Shown: positions 34,673 to 42,922 of the stretch, piece after piece | Layout: every line of letters starts with the position of its first letter | Position numbering within the stretch: the first letter of the stretch is position 1 | Source: Fictibacillus enclensis | GTDB taxonomy: Bacteria > Bacillota > Bacilli > Bacillales > Fictibacillaceae | Direction: 5' to 3' | DNA length: 64,000 nucleotides | NCBI RefSeq assembly: GCF_001457035.1 | Contig: NZ_KQ758621.1 | Coordinates: 62,001 to 126,000, forward strand | Notes under the pieces: model-generated | What the model saw: only the letters and a program-made list of their open reading frames with translations | Database searches by the model: none | Told to the model about the DNA's origin: nothing | Translations under genes and position numbers: made by a program

Positions 34673-35839
34673 TTAAAATGTGGGGCCAATCCGCCAAATG
34701 CCAAAATCATGCTGTTTCAGAATTTCTGACTTAGTTAGTTTCCCATTGGCTGTTCGTTCAATTTCGTTAAGAATACGCTCGCCAACCGACTCGAGATTTT
34801 CCGTACCCTCGATAATTGTTCCAGCATTCACATCCATGTTTTCTCTCATTTTTTCAAACATGGACGTATTGGTTGCGATTTTAATAACTGGAGCGATGGG
34901 TGAACCCGTTGGTGTTCCTCGCCCGCTTGTAAATAAAACAATTTGAGCACCGCCCGCTACCATTCCAGTTAACTGTTCAATGTCATGGCCTGGCGTATCC
35001 ATCCAAACTAGCCCTTTCTCAGAAGGACGTTCGGCATAGTCGATTAGCTCCTGTAGTGGCCGTGTACCTGCTTTCGCTGCAGCTCCCAATGACTTTTCCT
35101 CCAGCGTAGTCAACCCGCCTTTCCGGTTACCAGGACTCGGATTTCCAGTTCGGATGTCGACACCCATGTGTATCGCACGGCTCTCCATTGCTTCAATGAC
35201 CTGGTATACCTTTTGCGCCACCCGGTCATTTACCGCACGATCTGCCAACAGATGCTCTGCGCCAATCAATTCTGTTGTTTCTGCCAAAATGGCTGTGCCA
35301 CCCCGGTCGACAACCCTATCACTCACATAGCCTACAGCAGGATTGGCAGATAGACCAGAGCAGGCATCCGAACCTCCACATTCTGTAGCAACGATTAACT
35401 CACTCATGTCAAATGGTTCCTTTACCAGCGCAGAGGCATCCTGTACCATTTGTGCCGCAATCTTTGACGCTTCAGCCGTTGCAGCAAGAGTCCCACCATG
35501 ATCCTGAATGGACACAAGTTCAACCGGCTTTCCGCACTTGGCAATTTCATCAGCGACACTTTTTCCCTGGTGGGTTTCACAACCAAGTCCCATCACGATA
35601 ACACCATACACATTCGGATTGGTCCCCATTCCCACATAAGTGCGGAAGGTTTGGTCATAATCGACTCCCACCTGAGCACAGCCATGCTGATGGATAAACG
35701 ATACTGTGCCTTGCACGAGTTCGGTCACATTTTTAGCTGCTTGCGTGGCACACACAATCGTTGGCAAAATCAACACATGATTCCGGATTCCAACTCTCCC
35801 GTCCGGACGCCTATATCCCCAAAGCAGATTCTGTTCCAT
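34673..35839 (-). CDS. UxaA-family dehydratase, large subunit (stand-alone C-terminal domain)
   Basis: A 388-residue protein consisting only of the UxaA/GarD C-terminal domain: GYRRPDGRVGIRNHVLILP, HQHGCAQVG, ECGGSDACSGLSANP, TSGRGTPTG, ending DFGIWRIGPTF. The N-terminal SAF domain is encoded separately just upstream, and the genes overlap by 29 nt. Two-subunit members include altronate/galactarate-type dehydratases and (2R)-sulfolactate sulfo-lyase (SuyAB). Next to kdgT in a KDG island, a sugar-acid dehydratase yielding KDG or an isomer is the better guess. ATG 35839 has AAGGGGAG upstream. Confidence 0.82.
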   Translation of the reverse strand: MEQNLLWGYRRPDGRVGIRNHVLILPTIVCATQAAKNVTELVQGTVSFIHQHGCAQVGVDYDQTFRTYVGMGTNPNVYGVIVMGLGCETHQGKSVADEIAKCGKPVELVSIQDHGGTLAATAEASKIAAQMVQDASALVKEPFDMSELIVATECGGSDACSGLSANPAVGYVSDRVVDRGGTAILAETTELIGAEHLLADRAVNDRVAQKVYQVIEAMESRAIHMGVDIRTGNPSPGNRKGGLTTLEEKSLGAAAKAGTRPLQELIDYAERPSEKGLVWMDTPGHDIEQLTGMVAGGAQIVLFTSGRGTPTGSPIAPVIKIATNTSMFEKMRENMDVNAGTIIEGTENLESVGERILNEIERTANGKLTKSEILKQHDFGIWRIGPTF

Positions 35840-36134
35840 GGGTTATATCTCCCCTTCCTCTTTTTCCATCGACATTATGAATATGAACGTGTTCGCCCGC
35901 CTCAATGGTTTTTACGGCTACACCAATGACTTCGCCGTATTTGACCACATCGCTCCCCTCTGGAATGCAGACGACGGCAAACTTGTGCCCAAATTCGATG
36001 GTGTCTTTCACTGTTACTTCCATTATTTGCTGATTACACCTCACACTTACCAAGCTGTTGACGGGAATGTCTGTCAGGGCGGTAGAGACATTGTCATTGG
36101 GCTGCATCATGACATTTCGAAAATATGTGCTCAT
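35811..36134 (-). CDS. UxaA-family dehydratase, small (SAF) subunit
   Basis: A 107-residue SAF-domain protein: IEFGHKFAVVCIPEGSDVVKYG and HVHIHN are the UxaA N-terminal signatures. It should form the enzyme with the large subunit encoded immediately downstream. ATG 36134 (second of two adjacent ATGs) is 6 nt after AGGAGG. A cre-like element overlaps the ribosome-site region, and an extended dyad separates it from the divergent GntR gene. Confidence 0.83.
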   Translation of the reverse strand: MSTYFRNVMMQPNDNVSTALTDIPVNSLVSVRCNQQIMEVTVKDTIEFGHKFAVVCIPEGSDVVKYGEVIGVAVKTIEAGEHVHIHNVDGKRGRGDITHGTESALGI

Positions 36135-36147
36135 CATTAACCTCCTT

Positions 36148-36161
36148 TGTAAACGCTTTCC
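36148..36161. promoter_or_regulatory. Candidate cre (CcpA) site before the split dehydratase
   Basis: TGTAAACGCTTTCC, 13 of 14 matches to the cre consensus, directly upstream of the AGGAGG of the small subunit gene, a position suited to a transcriptional roadblock. Confidence 0.65.
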
Positions 36162-36233
36162 TTTTGGTGCGAAAAATTAATTTAAGCGTTAAAGTCAGTC
36201 TAGTTGTATGTAATAAAAAGTAATGACAGATTA

Positions 36234-36267
36234 TAGATCGTATAATAATATATCATTATACGATCTA
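36234..36267. promoter_or_regulatory. Perfect 13-bp inverted repeat in the divergent GntR/dehydratase promoter region
   Basis: TAGATCGTATAAT (36234-36246) and its exact complement (36255-36267) separated by 8 nt. It lies between the divergent split-dehydratase and GntR genes, the usual place for an autoregulatory operator. A second palindrome, ATTGCGCAAT, follows at 36287-36296. Confidence 0.75.
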
Positions 36268-36390
36268 TCCTAATACACGATATGTAATTGCGCAATATAT
36301 TTTTAGAAAATTTTGATAAAATTAAATAGAGTACTAGGGCCTTTTATCTGTCATCAACGATTTAACCCTAAAGTGTCAGGAGGAAATGTT

Positions 36391-37047
36391 ATGGTTATGC
36401 AATTGGAGAAACAATCGGTCGTAAGCCAAATACGTGAATACATTAAAGGTGAAATTCTGGATCAACGATTAAAACCTGGTGAAAAGGTAACAATCAATCA
36501 AATTGCAGGAGAATTAAGCTGCAGCATTGTTCCGGTTCGTGAGGCATTATCCAGTCTCTATGCTGAAGGTCTGGTGGACTTCACTCCATACCGGGGATAT
36601 ATTGTGACTCCTCTTCTTGATCAAAAAGCCTTTAAACAATTGTACGAAACACGAAAAATCCTTGAATTAAATGCAATGGAATTAGCAGTGGAACACATTA
36701 CAGAGGATGCTATCCTTCAATTGGAAAGCATTTTAGAAGAAAGCCAGATTACCATTCCCGATCTGCCTGTTTACACACAATTTCGTCCGTTTATTGATGC
36801 AGATGAAAAGTTTCATATTTATTTATTTGAAATAGCGGGTAACCCTTATCTTTTGCAAGCCTGGAAGGGATTAAATATTCATCTTCATAATTGCCGTCTA
36901 TACCATCCAAAAGGGCAGGTTGATGTTAAAGAAGGAACAGAAGAACACCGTCAAATTATTGCTGCGTTAAAAAACAGGGATGTGGAGCAAGTTCTGCAGG
37001 CTATGCAAAAACATTTAGAAGGTTCATACAGCCGGCTGGCGTTATAG
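36391..37047 (+). CDS. GntR-family (FadR/FCD) transcriptional regulator
   Basis: A 218-residue regulator: N-terminal winged HTH (LKPGEKVTINQIAGELSCS, VPVREALSSLYAEGLV) and a C-terminal all-helical FCD ligand domain with the metal-binding Asp/His pattern (DADEKFHIYLFE, EEHRQIIAAL). It is divergent from the split dehydratase-kdgT genes and presumably represses them until a sugar-acid ligand binds. ATG 36391 has AGGAGG 7 nt upstream; an in-frame start 78 nt earlier lacks one. Confidence 0.88.
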   Translation: MVMQLEKQSVVSQIREYIKGEILDQRLKPGEKVTINQIAGELSCSIVPVREALSSLYAEGLVDFTPYRGYIVTPLLDQKAFKQLYETRKILELNAMELAVEHITEDAILQLESILEESQITIPDLPVYTQFRPFIDADEKFHIYLFEIAGNPYLLQAWKGLNIHLHNCRLYHPKGQVDVKEGTEEHRQIIAALKNRDVEQVLQAMQKHLEGSYSRLAL

Positions 37048-37060
37048 TGGACTGTAAAAA

Positions 37061-37089
37061 ACAAGAGGACAGGCTCCTCTTGTTTTTTT
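37061..37089 (+). terminator. Intrinsic terminator of the GntR gene
   Basis: ACAAGAGGA (37061-37069) and TCCTCTTGT (37075-37083) form the stem, followed by TTTTTT. Confidence 0.93.
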
Positions 37090-37102
37090 GTGGAGTGAAT
37101 TC

Positions 37103-37228
37103 GACAAAGTTGCCCGGAAATTCGCCAAAGGAGCCCGCAAACTCATGAAACTTGCCCGGAAAAGCCAGAAAGTTACCCGCAAATCTCTCAAGCCTGCCTG
37201 CACCCAAAAAACTCGCCCGAATCCCGAG
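37103..37228 (+). repeat. 21-bp-period tandem array, family A, copy 2
   Basis: Five to six 21-bp units (starting 37103, 37124, 37145, 37166, 37187, 37208) with core AAAnnTGCCCGGAAA, the same family as 239-322. The array begins 13 nt after the GntR terminator in the sense direction of that gene and reads in frame as heptads of the type (K)xARKxx, without stop. The opposite strand reads as F-x-G-x-F heptads. Confidence 0.78.
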
Positions 37229-37251
37229 CTGCCACCTTCTTCCTAAAAGCA

Positions 37252-37279
37252 CAAAAAAAGGCCCTCAACAGGCCTTTTT
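37252..37279. terminator. Intrinsic terminator of the thioesterase gene
   Basis: GGCC-ctcaaca-GGCC hairpin with T-runs on both strands, next to the thioesterase stop codon. Confidence 0.85.
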
Positions 37280-37280
37280 C

Positions 37281-37682
37281 TTACTTCTTTTTCATAATAG
37301 CCATAGTGCAGCGGGACACGCACACTAATTTCCTGGCTTCATCAGTAATTTTAATGTCCCAGACCATAGAGGTCCTGCCCTTATGTAGCGGTGTTGCGGT
37401 AGCTGTTACGAGTCCATCCTTTTTGCCGCGGAGGTGGTTGGCGTTGATCTCCATTCCGACGGCCATCTCGGTGTTTTCATCAATAAAATGATAGGTTCCC
37501 ATGCTCGCGATGGTTTCTGCCAACGCTACGGATGCTCCGCCATGCAGCAGTCCAAACGGCTGGTGTGTCGCCGAATGGACCGGCATGGTCGCGACCGCCT
37601 TCTCATCGGAAAGTTCAACAATCTCGATGCCTAGAGCACCAAGCATCGTGTCTTTCAAATCTTTCATTTCCACTTCACTCAT
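37281..37682 (-). CDS. PaaI-type hotdog-fold thioesterase (MenI/YuxO-like)
   Basis: A 133-residue hotdog thioesterase: LGIEIVELSDEKAVATMPV, QPFGLLHGGASVALAET (the HGG catalytic loop) and INANHLRGKKDGLV. Small Bacillus proteins of this type hydrolyse acyl-CoAs, including DHNA-CoA in menaquinone synthesis; the exact substrate is not evident. GAGGGG is very close to the first ATG, so translation could begin at Met6. Single gene. Confidence 0.83.
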   Translation of the reverse strand: MSEVEMKDLKDTMLGALGIEIVELSDEKAVATMPVHSATHQPFGLLHGGASVALAETIASMGTYHFIDENTEMAVGMEINANHLRGKKDGLVTATATPLHKGRTSMVWDIKITDEARKLVCVSRCTMAIMKKK

Positions 37683-37782
37683 CCCCTCTCTGTTCCCATA
37701 CCATCAGCATACCTCTCAGAAGCAAGAAAAGGAAGAAATCGCTTTCAATATAGCTAGTTTTTTAACAGAGGGGTCTCTAATT

Positions 37783-38150
37783 TCTTGATCCAATCCTTTG
37801 GGCACTCACATTAAAGATCTGTCGGGGCATTCTCTTTTTTTGCTGCAGGAGAAGTACCTGACCCGCCAGTATATCGACGGCTATTTCAAAAGCCTTGGCC
37901 TTCAGATCAAACCGGCCGTTGAACTGTCGGACATGCATTCGCTTCTTCATATGACCATATTGAACAGGGCATCACCATTTTGCCCAAGTCCTATTTGAAC
38001 ACCGTTGACACCCGGAAAACACGCCAAATCCCCATCATTCCTTCCATTCCGCTGAAAGAAGTTGGAATCGTATACCGGAAACAAAAATTCATGAGTTCCA
38101 CCATTAAAGAATTCATAGAACACATGCTGCAAAGCTATCAATCGGTATAA
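37783..38150 (+). pseudogene. LysR-type regulator relic (C-terminal effector domain only)
   Basis: Starting near 37783 the frame reads HIKDLSGHSLFLLQEKYLTR and continues through the LysR substrate-binding domain to about 37950, where a frameshift occurs. The adjacent frame then continues with YDHIEQGITILPKSYL and GIVYRKQKFMSSTIKEF to a stop at 38150. The N-terminal HTH (about 150 residues) is absent. No intact target gene is recognisable next to it. Confidence 0.8.
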
Positions 38151-38187
38151 AAAAAACGGCCACTCTGCCAAAAATACACAGAGTGGC
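38149..38187 (-). terminator. Intrinsic terminator of the lipoprotein gene
   Basis: GCCACTCTG/CAGAGTGGC stem and eight T residues on the minus strand, 30 nt after the lipoprotein stop; abuts the LysR relic end. Confidence 0.92.
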
Positions 38188-38217
38188 TGTTTCCTTTCCA
38201 TTCAATTAAACAATTGT

Positions 38218-38907
38218 TTAACGGTTCTTCCCTGCTTCCACTGCTTTCTCCAGGGTTTCAATCGGGCTATTTTTCGTTGACTTGATCTCATAAACCACGT
38301 TTCCTTTTTGCCACCGAACGGTCGTCACTCCGGAGTCTTTAAATCCATTAACTATCACAATCCCTTTATCTTTTGGGGCCGGCAGATAGTGAGTTTCCAA
38401 ATAGGCAACCATCTTCTTGGAAAACCCTAACCCATCGACATTTTTATCTATTGCATATTGGGGATCGGATGGATAATTCACCTGGATCAGCCAGCGCCCT
38501 TCATTCCATGAAAGATATTGATGACCCGCCGCCCCCTCAGCAAAAGCTTTAATATCATGCCCCAGATCCACATTCGTCTGCTCCATTTTTTCGTAGCCCT
38601 TTATCGCTTCTGCAGCTTCCTCGTTGGTTTTATAGGTTGTTTTGTTAACATCCTGGTCATGGACATCGCGTGATGAAGGTTTATCGTTGTTGTCCTCAGT
38701 GCTGTTATTTGCTTCGGCTGAAGGATCATTATCGCTTGAGGAGTCTCTTTCTTGATTCGCTTTGGAATCATTTGTTGCACCTTTCTCTTCCTTTGTAGAC
38801 TGCGGCTTGCCGGAGGAGTTATCTTTGGATGCCGTATTTCCGAAATTGCACCCGGCTAGCATGAATACGGTCAATAGTATGGCTGCTGCCAAAAAACGAA
38901 ACTTCAT
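38218..38907 (-). CDS. Hypothetical lipoprotein
   Basis: A 229-residue protein with a lipoprotein signal peptide (FMLAGC, lipidated Cys20), a long Ser/Asp/Asn/Lys-rich disordered linker (about 22-85) and a compact C-terminal domain of about 140 residues (LGHDIKAFAEGAAGHQYLSWNEGRWLIQ, shown here as two adjoining parts LGHDIKAF and YLSWNEGRWLIQVNYP). I do not recognise the family. It should be exposed on the outer face of the membrane. ATG has GGGTGGG upstream; it stands alone with its own terminator. Confidence 0.8.
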   Translation of the reverse strand: MKFRFLAAAILLTVFMLAGCNFGNTASKDNSSGKPQSTKEEKGATNDSKANQERDSSSDNDPSAEANNSTEDNNDKPSSRDVHDQDVNKTTYKTNEEAAEAIKGYEKMEQTNVDLGHDIKAFAEGAAGHQYLSWNEGRWLIQVNYPSDPQYAIDKNVDGLGFSKKMVAYLETHYLPAPKDKGIVIVNGFKDSGVTTVRWQKGNVVYEIKSTKNSPIETLEKAVEAGKNR

Positions 38908-39025
38908 TTGATGAACCCACCCTTGTAAGGATTTGTATATTTTGTCTTCCCCTCCTTATGAAGGCAAAACATAAAAGAACTTATGAGGGCATATAGAAAA
39001 AAATAACTTATCAATTCACATTTCT

Positions 39026-39058
39026 AATGTTAACCTTTAATTATATAAAGTTTACATT
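39026..39058. promoter_or_regulatory. BirA (biotin repressor) operator upstream of bioY
   Basis: Imperfect inverted repeat AATGTTAACCTTT (39026-39038) and AAAGTTTACATT (39047-39058) with an 8-nt AT-rich spacer, matching the general form of Bacillus BirA operators (TTAAC...GTTAA arms). It lies 22 nt before the bioY start. Confidence 0.75.
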
Positions 39059-39080
39059 AATAAAGAAAGGAAGACATGCT

Positions 39081-39650
39081 ATGGACCAATCCACACGTTT
39101 GCGCACGACCATCATCTGCGCCTTGTTTGTGGCGATGACAGCGATTTTGGCGCAAATTGAAATCCCGCTTCCCCTTGTGCCCATCAGTGGACAGACGCTT
39201 GCTGTCGGAATCACCGCTACCATTTTGGGTAGCCGTTTTGGTGCACTGACCATGATCGGCTATATGGCCGTTGGGGCTGCAGGAGTACCTGTTTTTGCCG
39301 AAGCAAAAAGCGGCTTAAGCGTCATTATCGGACCAACCGGAGGCTACATCATCGGATTTATCTTTGCCGCATTCATTACAGGCCTCCTCCTTGAAAAAAC
39401 GTCTTTTACTCTTACAAACGCCATGATGGCCAACACTGCCGGAATGGTAATCACGCTTTTATTCGGTGTCATCCAGCTCAAATTTGTGGTCGACCTCAGT
39501 TGGACCAAGGCATTGGCGGCTGGGGCTTATCCGTTTATCGTAGTCGGGCTGATCAAAGCGTTCCTCGCCAGCTGGATCGGCATTACCGTTCGTTCCCGGT
39601 TGGAAAAAGCACGGCTGCTGCCGAACGGCCGAGTGAAGAAAGCTGTGTAA
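39081..39650 (+). CDS. bioY: Biotin ECF transporter S component
   Basis: A 189-residue membrane protein of the BioY family with six helices: QIEIPLPLVPISGQTLAVG, GAAGVPVFAEAKSG, the GPTGGYIIGF motif, and a C-terminal cytoplasmic basic tail. It binds biotin and works with the shared ECF ATPases and T protein encoded elsewhere. Start ATG 39081 follows AAAGGAAG; an upstream in-frame start would overlap the BirA operator. Expected to be repressed by biotin-loaded BirA. Confidence 0.92.
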   Translation: MDQSTRLRTTIICALFVAMTAILAQIEIPLPLVPISGQTLAVGITATILGSRFGALTMIGYMAVGAAGVPVFAEAKSGLSVIIGPTGGYIIGFIFAAFITGLLLEKTSFTLTNAMMANTAGMVITLLFGVIQLKFVVDLSWTKALAAGAYPFIVVGLIKAFLASWIGITVRSRLEKARLLPNGRVKKAV

Positions 39651-39662
39651 TAGACAAAGAAA

Positions 39663-39693
39663 AACCGGGAAGGGCAATCTCCTCCCGGTTTTT
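39663..39693 (+). terminator. Intrinsic terminator of bioY
   Basis: AACCGGGA/TCCCGGTT stem and TTT run, 12 nt after the stop codon. The 190 nt up to the deacetylase gene hold no gene I can support; a hydrophobic minus-strand ORF there runs into this hairpin. Confidence 0.88.
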
Positions 39694-39883
39694 GGCTTGT
39701 AGTTAAGCTTTTCTAATTCCTTAAGAAAACCTGCGATAGCTATTACAATACCAATGATACCTCCTAAATTCTGCAATATAAAAATCCCCATCTCGTAAAT
39801 ACCGAATGAGAAATCCTCCACCAAAAATGATGACCTTGCCGACACCGAAAAATAGTAACCAATTCTTCAAATGCCTTCCCCCA

Positions 39884-40588
39884 TTATTTTCTCATCTTCT
39901 GCAGTTCATTCACCGTTACAAACCGGTAACCCTTTTTACTTAAAGCATCGAGTGTTTTCTCCACCGACTTCAGTTCATTCCCTGTCTTATTATACATCGG
40001 GTGAAAAAGAATGATGGAACCGGGCTTCGCATTTTTCACAATATAATTCACCTTGTCTTCCACCGAGGTGTAATAGGTGTCCGGCTCTAGGCTCCACGTG
40101 ATGGTGTCCATGTGAAATTTATTTGCGTAATAAGGCAGTCCGATGAGCTTTTTGCCGTTCGGTGGACGGAGATCAATCTCTCCCTTGTAGCCGGTCTGGC
40201 GGATCAAAGCATTTGTCTTTTTCAGTTCCTGCTTGATAAAAGAAGGTGACTTGAAGATCATCCGTTTGTGGGAAAATGTATGGTTGCCGATCTGGTGGCC
40301 AGCTTCTACCAGCTTCTTGCCTTCCGACATATTCTTCTCCAGCTCATTTCCGATCAGAAAAAACGTTCCTTTTGCATGATACTTTTTAAGAACAGGAAGA
40401 AGGGCATCCACATTTCCCGTTGGTCCGTCATCAAAAGTCACGGCGACCACCTTTTCCTTTGTGTCGACATGGCTTGTCAGCCCACCAAACACCTGAAAGT
40501 TCCGAGCATTCATGAGTTTATAGATCCCAAACAATACAAGAAAAAGGAAGAAAAGGACTGATAATGTAATGACCATTCTTTTTATCAT
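39884..40588 (-). CDS. Polysaccharide deacetylase (NodB domain), membrane anchored
   Basis: A 234-residue protein with an N-terminal signal anchor (residues 5-25) and a NodB deacetylase domain: TFDDGP (motif 1 with catalytic Asp and metal Asp), HTFSHKR (motif 2 His-x-x-x-His type), RPPNGK (motif 3), and LFHPMYN near the end (motif 5). It acts outside the membrane on peptidoglycan or another GlcNAc polymer. Divergent from the glycerophosphotransferase gene. ATG has GGAGG upstream. Confidence 0.88.
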   Translation of the reverse strand: MIKRMVITLSVLFFLFLVLFGIYKLMNARNFQVFGGLTSHVDTKEKVVAVTFDDGPTGNVDALLPVLKKYHAKGTFFLIGNELEKNMSEGKKLVEAGHQIGNHTFSHKRMIFKSPSFIKQELKKTNALIRQTGYKGEIDLRPPNGKKLIGLPYYANKFHMDTITWSLEPDTYYTSVEDKVNYIVKNAKPGSIILFHPMYNKTGNELKSVEKTLDALSKKGYRFVTVNELQKMRK

Positions 40589-40755
40589 AAAACCTCCATA
40601 CCAGGAATAATAAATAAGGTTAAGGCCGGCTTGCTAGGTCTTTACTTCTATTTAGGTTGACCTTAATCACTTACTATAATAATATCATGGTATATAATGG
40701 CTATTTTTGTGAAATTTTGATTCATTTTGTATTAAATTTAAAACGGGGGAAAAAG

Positions 40756-42756
40756 ATGGAGTTAGGGAAAATATTGGGAAAAAAGGTGAACAATCGAGCA
40801 ATGCTTACAGATGGTTATTGTACTTTTAATGGCACTAAAAGTATAAATAATCAAAAGAAAAAGCTTCACCAAAAATACTATGTGTATAACCAGGAAACTG
40901 GAAAAGTAGTGAAACTGATTGAACACAAACCGTTGACCGTATTACAAACAATGAGTTTACGCAAGATTCGCACCAAACAAGGAAAGTTTGTTCACGAGAG
41001 AATTGTTTTTTATGTAGATTCCAAGCAAAACCTTGCTTTTCTTAAGACAAGGCAGAATCATTTTGAAAAATACATTGATAAGATTGAGAAAACACCGGCG
41101 ATTCGAGGCACTGTTCTCTTATTTTTGTATCATTTTTTGTTTTTCGGGATTATGCGCTTTAAGAATAACTCGTTTAATGAAACTCATTTATCCTTTGGCT
41201 ATGATAAAAGTGTTAATGTAAAGGTTCAGTTTTTCTTTCCGAAAAAAATCAGGGAACGATTTGCTTTTAACACAGGAAAACTTACACTGCTTTTTCATAC
41301 CTATTGGTGCTGGGTTCCCGTTAAACTAATCTATCAGCACTATTTAGAAACGAGTTCTATTAATATACCTGTCTATATTAAAATTGATCACAACGACAAC
41401 AATTATTGGTACAACCTGAAATCCGCTTCAAAACATGGCTATAATAAAAAACACTATTTATACAATACCACCTCGACCCGCTTAAAGAAAATGAACAGTG
41501 AATTATTCGTAAGAAAGTCAATCACTGGACAATATGTCATTGTGGTCACCAGTATTATGAGCAAATGGATTGCGGTGAAAGAAATGTTTGCGTATCTGCT
41601 ACATTTCATAATGTTAAATAAAGAAAAGTACGATATCTATTTCGAAAAGTTCAGTATGGGGGCCTCAGAATCCGCTTTTGAGCTTTTTAAGTATGCTTAT
41701 CAAAAGGGGGATGTTTGCGTTTACATCCTTGATAAGGATCATGTTCAATTTCAAGAGCTCAAACAAAAATACGGTAAACGCATTGTGGCTAAAAATAGTT
41801 TTCTTTCTTTTCTCTATATCTTTTTGGCAAGAAGCTTTCTCTCTTCAGATCTAGTCAGTCACATCCAAAGAAGGCTGTATGATAATGACAACCAGATAAA
41901 AAGAAAGGTTCTTAAGACAAACAAAAAAGTAATGCTTCAGCACGGCCCGAGTATGGCGACCAATGTTTTTGAAAGAGGATACTTTAACCGAAAAGTACCA
42001 ATTGCCCCGGATTATATTCTGGTCAACTCTAATTTTGAGAGAGATTTATTTTTAAAGAATACGACTTATACTGAAAAAGAAATCATGGTCACAGGACTTC
42101 CAAACCTGGATTTATATGTGCAAGAACAAACGAACACAAAGACTGACATTACCTTTATGCTGACGTGGCGTCCATGGGACCTTACCGGAAGTATCGAACC
42201 AGGCAGCTATTTAGATCGCTATTTGTCTTTCCTGGAGCTGATCCGAAAGGAACCCTTTTATCAAGATAAAAAGGTCAATGTCGTTCTCCATCCAAAATCA
42301 AAAATCATTCTGCAGGAACAGTTTCCCGACATTTATAAACAATATGAATCATACTTTTTTGTCGGAGATATTAAAGATGCCCTGCTCCGCAGTAAGGTTG
42401 TCATTTCAGATTACTCTTCCATCACCTTTTATGCATTTGCAGGCGGAAGCAATGTAATCTTTTACTGGGAAGACAAAGAGTTGGCGGAGAAGGAATATGG
42501 TTCACCTAATATTCTACAAAAAGAGATCGCATTTGGTGATATTACCGAAAAATTTAATGAGCTGCATTCTCAAATTTCAGAAAACTACGCACGGCCACAA
42601 TTATCTTTTCATATTGCTCAATATGCCAAATTGATAGAATGTACAGATGGAGAAAATACAAAAAACACATATGAATACATTCATCACCATATTTTTAATA
42701 GCCCTCCCGTCGTACAAGATGTAGAATTAACTTCTGAAAATTCGTTTTCAGCTTAA
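40756..42756 (+). CDS. CDP-glycerol:poly(glycerophosphate) glycerophosphotransferase family protein
   Basis: A 666-residue protein. The C-terminal half (about 395-640) is the TagF/TagB CDP-glycerol transferase domain: VMLQHGPSMA with the catalytic His, MLTWRPWD, VNVVLHPKSK and ISDYSSITFYAFA. The N-terminal 300 residues form a basic region with a hydrophobic stretch (LFLYHFLFFGIMRF) and no family I recognise. It likely polymerises or primes a teichoic-acid-like glycerol phosphate chain at the membrane. The gene is visibly more AT-rich than its neighbours and is alone, suggesting acquisition. ATG 40756 follows GGGGGA. Confidence 0.86.
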   Translation: MELGKILGKKVNNRAMLTDGYCTFNGTKSINNQKKKLHQKYYVYNQETGKVVKLIEHKPLTVLQTMSLRKIRTKQGKFVHERIVFYVDSKQNLAFLKTRQNHFEKYIDKIEKTPAIRGTVLLFLYHFLFFGIMRFKNNSFNETHLSFGYDKSVNVKVQFFFPKKIRERFAFNTGKLTLLFHTYWCWVPVKLIYQHYLETSSINIPVYIKIDHNDNNYWYNLKSASKHGYNKKHYLYNTTSTRLKKMNSELFVRKSITGQYVIVVTSIMSKWIAVKEMFAYLLHFIMLNKEKYDIYFEKFSMGASESAFELFKYAYQKGDVCVYILDKDHVQFQELKQKYGKRIVAKNSFLSFLYIFLARSFLSSDLVSHIQRRLYDNDNQIKRKVLKTNKKVMLQHGPSMATNVFERGYFNRKVPIAPDYILVNSNFERDLFLKNTTYTEKEIMVTGLPNLDLYVQEQTNTKTDITFMLTWRPWDLTGSIEPGSYLDRYLSFLELIRKEPFYQDKKVNVVLHPKSKIILQEQFPDIYKQYESYFFVGDIKDALLRSKVVISDYSSITFYAFAGGSNVIFYWEDKELAEKEYGSPNILQKEIAFGDITEKFNELHSQISENYARPQLSFHIAQYAKLIECTDGENTKNTYEYIHHHIFNSPPVVQDVELTSENSFSA

Positions 42757-42796
42757 ATTTAAAACAAGAGCTGAATAATAAGTGTTTACATTGAAA

Positions 42797-42835
42797 GCAG
42801 GGTGGAAAACGAGCCGTTTTTCCACCCTGCTTTTT
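42797..42835. terminator. Bidirectional intrinsic terminator
   Basis: GCAGGGTGGAAAA/TTTTCCACCCTGC stem of 13 bp with TTTTT on the plus strand, between the convergent transferase and pyruvate oxidase genes. Confidence 0.93.
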
Positions 42836-42922
42836 CGCTGTTCTTTTTAGAAAATAGCCCTATGGATACCTGCTACTTTCAGTGTTTTTTAGACTACTCG
42901 CATGTCACTTTAATTTTGTAAA

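Noticed and set aside
39700-39870. Small hydrophobic minus-strand ORF (ILQNLGGIIGIVIAIAGF) between bioY and the deacetylase
   Set aside because: No clear ribosome site and the frame runs through the bioY terminator hairpin into bioY antisense; perhaps a degraded small membrane protein.
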